Source of the DNA: Apus apus
Taxonomy: Eukaryota > Chordata > Aves > Apodiformes > Apodidae
NCBI RefSeq assembly: GCF_020740795.1
Contig: NC_067291.1
Coordinates: 13,582,780-13,646,779, forward strand
DNA: 64,000 nt
Reading direction: 5' to 3'
In this document: positions 52,571 through 61,600 of the stretch, piece by piece
Layout: each line of letters opens with the position of its first letter
How positions within the stretch are numbered: position 1 is the stretch's first letter
Program-made: the position numbers and the translations under genes
Notes under the pieces: generated by a model
Seen by the model: only the letters and a program-made list of their open reading frames with translations
Database searches by the model: none
What the model was told of the DNA's origin: nothing

Positions 52571-52634
52571 ATGGCGAGGATGAAGCAGGCGATGATCGCC
52601 CTGATAGGGCTCTCTCTGCTGCTGGTGGTGGCCG
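52571..52634 (+). CDS. MFGE8: MFGE8 coding exon 1 (signal peptide)
   Basis: ATG at 52571 follows CACG. It encodes residues 1-21 and one base of Gly22: a basic N-terminus (MARMKQ) and the hydrophobic core [12 protein letters not shown]. The donor is GTGAGT. An in-frame ATG at codon 4 is a possible alternative start that would keep the signal peptide. Confidence 0.93.
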
Positions 52635-55600
52635 GTGAGTGGCAGGGGGATGGCGAGCCAGCATGCCGGGGATCGGGGGGCCGGGATGCCGGGGAGCCGG
52701 GATGTAGGGAAGCCTGGGGCGCAGGGCATCCAGGGTGCCAAGGAGCCCGAGGTGCTGGAGATCCGGAGCGCAGAGGATCCAGGGTGCCAAGGAGCCCGGG
52801 GTGCTGGCGATCCGAAGTGCAAGGGATCCAGGTCGCCAAGGGAGCACGAGGTGCTGGGGATCCGGACTGCGGGGGATCCAGGGTTGTCCGGTGGGCAGGG
52901 CGTCTGGACTGCAGGGTAAGAGGGTCCGGACTGCCGTGTGCGGGGTGCAAGGCTGGCGAGTGCGAGGGTGCACAGCCCCTGCGGCTGCTGCTGCAGGAGC
53001 AGAGGAGCTCAGGTCCACAGCCCCGTCCTTGCTCCCGAGCTGGGAATAGCTCAGCCGGGCCGTCCCGTGCTTTCAGGCTTAGATAAGCTTCCCCGCGATG
53101 TAAACAGCTTCCCTGGGACTGCCTGGCACAGCGTGCCTGGCTGGCCTGGCCAGGGGAACCCCAGGGAAAAGCAGCTCCATCATCACCCTGTGGGTCGTGC
53201 CATCGGGGGTTGACTCTGGAAGGGATGGGCAAGACCAGGGGAGGTGAAAGCACAAGTGAAAACTCCCGGCCAGGGGACAAAGGGCAGAAGGAATGTGTGC
53301 TGTGAGGGAGGCTCTGTTTGTGCTCACTGTCCCTGGGCAGAGGTGCCCATTTTGCCCTCACGAGACAAGCTTGACCTGACCTCCCTCAGCCCTGCTGCGA
53401 TGAGCTGTCCCAGTTTTTGGAGGATGTTGTTTTTGCCTTCCAGCCAGCCCCTGTGGGTTCATATAAGCAAACATTTCCAAATGTGGTGGCTGATCTTTGT
53501 TGCCTTGGTTTCTGACTGTCCAGCCTGTGACAGCTCTGTCCCTGGCCAGAGAAAACTGTGTGTGTGGAGGATGGAGATGTTGAACTGCTCTGAAACCAGG
53601 CCTGAAACAGTCGAGAAATAAGAACATCCAGAGCTACTTGCCACAGTGGAAAATGTGACCTGCGTGCCTTGCTGCTAGGCAGGGGCTGGCTAGTGAGACC
53701 CACCAAGTAAGGGATTATTCCTGGGAGGGGATAAAATGGAGTCTGGTTACTTGGGATAAAGTAATGTATAAAACTAGGACCCCTCCTATCCAGACCCTGG
53801 GAGGAGTCCTTACTCCTTGGTTGATGTTTCCCACCCCAGGATCTCCTGCGTGGAAGCAGTGTGGATGCCAGGGAGCACACGTTCCTTGGCGCTCCATGCC
53901 TGGGGAAGCCGCCGGCTCCTGCTGCGGAACAGAAGTAGCTCTGTCTGCAGGGCCTTGGCCAGCTGCCGGGAGAGATCCTTGGGATGGGGCAGCTGGATGC
54001 ACTCGAGACCTGCGGAGGGGTGTGGGGCAAAGGCATCCCCACATATCAGCAGGAGCTCTGTCCTCCTGTGCTGTAGCTCATGGCAGCACATTGATGGAGC
54101 ATGAGGTCATGCAGAACAGGCTGGGCAGCGCAGGCAGCGACTTGAACCGCTGCCCAAGTTTTTCTGCCTCCTGAGGCTGGGCTAAGGGAGCTACAGCATC
54201 TTTTTGGAAACCTTCTCATAACCCTGGCCTGTCTGCCACAAGTGTGTACTCTACAGATGTGGAGTGTCAGGAAGAGTAGGATTAACTCAGAGGAGCCCTG
54301 CTATTAAAAGACTAATGAGTAGGAGCTCTCTGAGTAGTAGCTTAGGCTAATGAGAGCCATGCTGTTCGATGTGGGTTCAGGCAGGGAGCCCACAGCTCAT
54401 TAACTTCCACCTTCTTCAGTGCATACAGGTAGTGGGGGGTTATCCCTGGGTCTCCACCTTGCTCCGATTCCTGCAGCATGGCTGAGAGGAGCCTGGCATC
54501 AAGGTATGTGCTGTCCCACCACTTGGCAAGGAGTTACTGAGGTCTGGGAGAGTCTGGTCTAGGTTTATGGAGAATGTTGCTGTTCTTGAGGCAGAATCAG
54601 TTGAGAGTGGGAGAAATTTCAACCTGGCTCTTGTAATCTGATTCAGCACTGCAATGGGGAGCAGAAGGTTGATGGGTGCAGTGGGTTGACCTCAGCTGGC
54701 TGTCATGTACCCAACCCAGCTGCTCTCTCACTCTCCCTACCCAGCAGAACAGGGAGGAGAGAAGACAATGAAAAAACTCCAGCATGGGTCCTTCACAAAG
54801 GATGCAGTTCTTCATGAACTGCTCCAGCATGACTCCTTTCCATGGGGTATGGTCCATCAGGAACAGACTGCTCTGGTGTGGAGTCCTCCATGGGCTGCAG
54901 TGTGGATATCTGCTCCAGTGTGGTCCCTTCACAATTCTCCTTCACCTTGGTCTTCTCCTTGGGCTGCAGGGGAATCCCTGCTCTGGTGCCTGGAGCACCT
55001 TCTCCCCTTCTTTCTTCACTGACCTTGGTGTCTGCAGAGTTGTTTCTCGCACATTTTTCTCATCCCCCTGCTAGAGCTGCTGTGCAGCATCTTTTATTTT
55101 GTCTCATGTATATTATCACAGAGGCTACACCACTGTTAGTGATAGGCTCAATGTTGGGCATCAATCGATCTGTTTTGGAATTGGCTGGACTGGCTGTCTC
55201 CAACATGGGGGCAGCTCCTGATACCTTATCACAGAAGCCATTCCTGACACCCCTCCACCTTGCCACATAAACCCAATGCCATGGGAGGTGCTGGAGCCCC
55301 ACCAGTTCCCTGGAGGGACCTGCCAGTGGGCTGGGTCTGCCTGATGGGAGCTTCTCAAAGAGTCCTTGGAGTGAATGGAGGTCTGGCAAGCATCATGCAG
55401 GTTGGACTCTCTGCTCCCTCCTCACGTGTCTCCAGCATCTGGGAACTGAGGCATGCGGGCTCCCCCTACAATGATTTTATTTTGGTCTTCTGAGTACTAA
55501 CTTCCAATAGCAAAACCCAGCCGTGGGAGCAGCCCCATTCCCTTGAATAATCCTGTCCTGCTCATGCCTATGCAAGCCCTGGCCTGGCCACCCCTTCTTC

Positions 55601-58600
55601 CCAGCTGAGCAGCAGAAACACTTGTTGCACCAGAGACCTGGTTTTCCCCTGCCTTTGGTTTGATGAGCAGACTATTAAACCCCTTTCTCTCATGTGCCAG
55701 GGCAGGTCCTGGCCGCTCTCTCATGCTCCTCCTCTCAACCATTGCTCTGGAACACCAACAATCCCGTGCAGGATCCGGTGCTCCCCTTCCCACGGCATCT
55801 GCAGGGGAGCAGTTCCTGCTGCCGAGTCAAGTTGCCTCCAAGTGCATCTGCAGGGCTGCAGGACCTGGTTTTGGCTGCGGTAGAGCTAATTTTCTTCTTA
55901 GTAGCTAGGAGAGTGCTATGTGTTGGAGTTAGTGTGGGATTTGGTATGAGAAGAATGTTGATAATACCCTGACGTTCTTGGTTGTTGCTAAGAAATCAAG
56001 GGCTTTTCAACTTCCCTTGCTTTGCTATCAGGCAGGCGCACAAGAAGCTGGGAGGGAGCACAGCTGGAGCAATGGCTCCAAGCTGGCCAATGGAATATTC
56101 CATATCATAAAACACTGTGCTCCGTAAATAGATGAGTGTTGGCTGGGAAGCTCTGTCTCTCTTCTGGGATTGTAGTTTTAGGGATTTTCTCTTCTCCGGG
56201 GTTGCTCGCCAGTGACGGGCTGGGTGGGGAGCAGCTGTACTGTGCGTCACTTCTTTGTGTACTCCGTTATCATTATGACTATTTTTATTTTATTTTAATC
56301 ATTAAATTGTTTTTATTTCAACCCATGAGTCTCTTCACCTTTACCTTTCCAATTCTCTCCCCCACTCCCCGGAGCAAGCAGCTGGGTGGTATGTAGTGGC
56401 CTGCTGAGTTTAAACCATGGTACTGTGGCAGATGCCTGCCATAGGGATGGTTTGCAGTGACATGTGGCTTTGCTTCCAGGTGACTTCTGCGACGTAAACC
56501 ACTGTCAGAATGGGGGCACCTGCCTGACCGGGATTAATGAGAGCCCCTTCTTCTGCATCTGCCCTGATGGCTATGTTGGGATTGACTGCAATGAGACGGA
56601 GAAAGGTGAGATGCTGATCCCATCACAGGGACTTTGTGAAGTCCAGGAACCTTGCAGCGTGGCAGCGTGCCCTTGTCATGGCCCTGGTGTCCAGCCCTGC
56701 TGATGGACACGCTGAGCAGAGATCCAAGCAGGGATGCTGCCATGGTTTAACCTCAGCTGACAACTAATTCTCAGACAGCTGTTTGCTTACTCCCCCCCAA
56801 GCTGGATGGGGAGACAATCGGAAGTGTAAAAGTGAGAAAAGCCTTGGGTTGAAATGGAGACAGTTTAATAGGTAAAGCAAAAGCCTCACACAAGTGAAGC
56901 AAAGCAAAGTTTTCATTCACTCCTTCCCATTGATGTTCAGACATCTCCAGGAAAGCAGGGCTTCATCACGTGTGGCGGTGACTTGGGAAGACAAATGGCA
57001 TCACTCCAAATGTCCCCACCTTCCTTCTTCTTGCCCCAGCTTTATGTGCTGAGCATGATGTCACACGGAATGAAATATCCCTGTGGTTGGGGTCAGCTTT
57101 CCCAGCTGTGTCCACCCCCAGCTTCTTTTGCACCTCCAGCCCACTCAGTGGGGTGGGCTGAGTAGCAGAAAAGGCCTTGATGCTGTGTAAGCCCTGCCCA
57201 GCAGTAACGAAAACACCCCTGTGTTATCAGTGCTGCTTTCAGCACAAATCCAAAGCTCAGCCCCACACCAGCTACTATGAAGAAAATTAACTTTATCCCA
57301 GCCAAAACCAGCCCAGATGTGGTGACCTCCATCACTTGGAGTGAATGTGATACCTTTGGGAGCAACAGCCTACTGGATGCTCTTAATCTCCACCTGTGCC
57401 TGTATCAAAGCCATTTTCCCTGCTTTCCCCCTCCCCAGGCCCCTGCCACCCCAATCCTTGCCACAACGGTGGCGAGTGCCAGCCGGTCCCGAACAGGGGA
57501 GACGTCTTCACCGACTACATCTGCAAGTGCCCTGCGGGGTACGATGGGGTGCACTGCCAGAACAGTGAGTACAGTGGGGTGGGGGGGACAAGGCGGGCTT
57601 GCTGAGGGCTTGGGGACCCTCTGGGCAGCAGTGTAGGGACAGCCAGGGGGTGTTTGCAGCTGTGACTGTGCTGAGCACTGTGTTGGGGACCGTGGGCTGG
57701 TTTGGACCTTGCAGGATGGAAGGAAGGACCATGGTCTGGGGAGACAGCTGTGTCTGATGCTCTGCATGTCTGGAGGGACACGGTGTCTTGAGTAATGGGA
57801 CAAGGGGTGCCTCAAGGCTCAGCCTGCTCCTCATGGGCTCTCAGCCTTGCCATGGCTGTGTGTCCTGATGCACCTCCCTGGCTGCAGTCAGCAGGGACAC
57901 AGCTTAGGCAGCTCCTTGGGTTTGAGCTTCAATCTGTGCCACCATTTCAGCAGCGACCCTGCCATGGTCCTTGTTCAGGGGATGCCTCCCCACTTCCTGC
58001 TGCACTGAATGAAGGGTCTCCTCCTCTGGACCAGCTCTGTGGTCACCTCTTCAGCTCCCCCATTCTGTCTCCTAGGCAAGAATGAGTGCTACTCCCAGCC
58101 TTGCAAAAATGGAGGCACCTGCCTGGACCTGGATGGCGACTACGCCTGCAAGTGCCCTTCTCCGTTCTTGGGGAAGACCTGCCACGTCCGTAAGTCCCTG
58201 GCAACAACTGTACAGAATTCCCCTTCCCTCCCTGTTCCCCACTGCTCTGTCCCCCATTACCAGTGTGCCCAGGAGAGATCTCACCAGCTGGTTTTGGGGA
58301 TCTGCAGGGTAGCTGTAGGTGCCTCTGTGCTGTCTGCTCTTGATGCCAGCAGGCCTGGTCCTCGTGAAGGGACCATCCCCAGGAAGGTGCTGTATCCTCT
58401 CTGGGGTGGCCCTAGAGCAGCCCTTAACCCCACTAGACCTCCGTGTTGTGAGAGGAGCTGATGGATGGTGTGGTTTTGGCTGAAGGCTGAGGAGAGGGGA
58501 CACCCTGGGGACAGTCAGGTCCTAGGATTGGTCTCCATCTCCTGGCAAATGACCCCCCAGTTTTGCTCTCTGGTCATGGTCTGTCTTTGGTGCTGATGTT

Positions 58601-61600
58601 CCCACTGCCCCCCAGGCTGTGCAGTTCTCCTGGGCATGGAAGGAGGAGCCATCTCTGATGCCCAGCTCTCAGCATCCTCTGTCTACTATGGCTTTCTTGG
58701 CCTCCAGCGCTGGGGCCCAGAGCTTGCCCGCCTCAACAACCATGGCATTGTCAACGCCTGGACCTCCAGTGACTACGACAAGAGCCCCTGGATCCAGGTA
58801 GCCACGGCAGGACTGGGAGCACCAGCGTAGCAGGCAGCCATGGCTGGTCTCGTGGGACTGCTCTCATGGGATTTCTGTGCTTCTGGTGGCGCATGTGGGG
58901 CTAAATTGTTGCAGCAAGGTGCCACCCAGAGGCATCTTGTGACATGGCTGGAGAAGGCAAGGTCGCTGGGCAAAAAACTGGGAGCGGGGTTGTGCCCCCT
59001 CTGGGATGAAAGACTGGAGAGTGGAGGGCTTTTGCCTCCAGGAAGTCTCAGCGCCCTTAGCAGCCCCTCTGCTGATCCCAGTGCCAAGTGGGAGCCCACC
59101 CTCCTATCCATGCTTGGCAGTGCTGGGCACAGGGGCTGTGCACCCCATCCCTGCTGGGTCCAGCTCATGCTCTTCTCCCCTCCCCAGGCCAACCTGCTGC
59201 GGAAGATGCGGCTGACCGGGATCATCACGCAAGGCGCCAGCCGGGTGGGCAAGGCAGAGTATGTCCGTGCCTACAAAGTGGCCTACAGCCTGGATGGGCG
59301 CAGCTTCACCTTCTACAAGGACGAGACGCAGGATGCAGACAAGGTGGGCTGTGATGCTGCGGGCGCCGGGGTGGCTGCGAGCTGCTTCCCAAACCATCCC
59401 CACGTTTGGGAAAGTGCTTTTGACCTGGGTCAAAGCCACGCTGGGAACTGTCCTAGCAGTGAGACAGCACAGGCAGTTCCAGTGCTGGGCAGCACTCTCT
59501 GGCTCTGTTTAATTGACCATAGTAAGCATAACATAAAGAAGCAGTGCTGGCTTATTGAGGTTGTTCAGCTAATACTTTTATCAGGGACATACTGTGGGAA
59601 CTAGGTATAGTCTGGAAGTGCTAGTGAACAGCTTGCATGGCTTGGTGCTGTGTCTGCAGCAAGCACGAGCTGACAGTGTCTCACACTCTCAAAGTAGTAC
59701 TCACTGATCGCAGCGCTCTCCACTTGCAGTTTTTATGGCAAGTGTCTCCTGGTTGATTTTTGAGCAGCCAGGGAATAGCTGGAAGTATCTACCTTGCTTA
59801 AAAAAAACCAAACTTCTCTTGTTTCTGCAGTGGGGGAAAAAAATGTGTGAAAACATGACCTGACTGTATTTATTGTGTTAAAAAGAAAAAAAACCGGAAC
59901 AAGCCACCCTTCTCCTTGTCACAACTTGGGGATCCTTGCTGTAGTGGGAGGACAGGGGCACTCAGCCCTGCTTGCTGCTGCAGGTGTTCCAGGGGAACGT
60001 GGACAATGGCAGCATGCAGACCAACATGTTCAACCCTCCCATCACCGCCCAGTTCATCCGCATCTACCCCGTGATGTGCCGCCGGGCCTGCACGCTGCGC
60101 TTCGAGCTCATCGGCTGTGAGATGAATGGTAAATGTTGGTGGCTGCCCACCCTCCCCTCAGGGCTGCAGGGCTGCAGGGTAGGACATCGTCCCTTGTGCT
60201 GGTTTTGATCACCCGGGACAGGGGATTTGTCCGTGCTTGTTTTATCTCACGTTGGCTACATGGAAATACCCTCGGGTGCTTTTGGGGAGCACAAGCTGTT
60301 AATCCCACCAGCTCAGCGGGCTGGAGCTGCGTTCCCACGCTGAGAACAGCTTCCCAAGATGGGGTTTTTATTGTGTCCCCACTTTGTCCGAGCGGTGAAC
60401 CGGCTTCTATTCCTGCCGGAGAGCTTGAAAAGCACCAGAGGATCAAAGTCCTCCTGGAAACATGAAGGATGATTAGCCTGAGCCTTTTCTCTGTGCCTCC
60501 CACATTCCAGCCCTGCGGCATGTCCCTGGCCGCCAAGTGGGACCCGGGTGCTGGCTGGGAGCAGGGTGCTGTGGGGGCTTGGGTCATGTCCTGCTGCTGC
60601 CTGGGTGTGGTGCCAGTTGAGCTGTTGGCTGAGGATGTTTTTGCATTGCTCTCTTCACCCGTGAAAGCATCTTCCTCTGTCTCCTGCCAGAACTGTCTGT
60701 CCTCTTGGGTTGGGCTGTCCCTGCAGTAGGAGGCAGTGTGAGCTCGGGAATAGCTGGGAGCTAAAAATCCTGGGAAGAGGCAATCTGGCTGCAACCCTGC
60801 GCCTGTGCCGAGCCTTTCCCTGCCTGGCCCTGCCTCCTGCTCCAGGCGGTGAAAAACTGGGATGTCGGGATGGTGCCTGCTGGGGCTGTGGGTTTGTGCT
60901 CACGTCGGTGCTGTGAACTCTTTCCTTTTCACTGCCTGTGTAAACCGTTGTGTTACAGTTTATTTCAACACGGCAGGTTGCTCGGAGCCTCTTGGCATGA
61001 AATCCCACCTGATCTCTGACCAGCAGATCACAGCCTCCAGTGTCTTCAAGACCTGGGGCATTGATGCCTTTACCTGGCACCCCCATTACGCTCGCCTGGA
61101 CAAGACAGGCAAAACCAATGCCTGGACAGCACTCAACAATGGCCAGTCTGAGTGGCTGCAGGTGGGTCTTGCTGCCCTCCCTCTGTAACCTCATTTCTCC
61201 TCCCCAGCTCCTCCAGCTGTGCCCCAAGCTACCTGCTGTGCTGGGGTGGCTGGAAGCAGGATGGGCATGGTGGGAGAGGCTGGGTAGAGCAGCTTGGACT
61301 GTGCAGCTGGAGCCTTGCCGTGCTCTCCCTGAGTTGGGATCGCTGGGACAGGTCAGGATGGGGCTGCAGCTTCTGGTTTTAGCAGCAATGCTGGAGTGGT
61401 GGGTCAGAGACATCAGCACCCATAGGGATAGGGACAGGGTAGTGCTATCTCCACAGACCTTTTTTGGGTCTGCATCACCCCCTTGGGAAGTGCCATCCCA
61501 GCCTGGTGTGACTGTCCCACAACCCTCCAGCTGCCCAGAACACTGCATTTCTGTTTTGCAGGAAAAAAAATCAGGTTTGCTTTTCTCTTCCCAGTCTGGA

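Larger units (their letters stand above)
52635..56479 (+). other. MFGE8: MFGE8 intron 1
   Basis: A 3.8-kb intron. It holds a 49-bp minisatellite immediately after exon 1 and two retroviral LTRs (54.68-55.28 and 55.86-56.42 kb). Nothing recognised in 52900-54670. Confidence 0.9.

Noticed and set aside
51715-53361. Open frames of 217-307 codons on both strands around MFGE8 exon 1
   Set aside because: They cross the promoter, exon 1 in wrong frames and the 49-bp minisatellite. The repetitive Gly/Pro/Arg-rich products match the repeat period, not a protein family.
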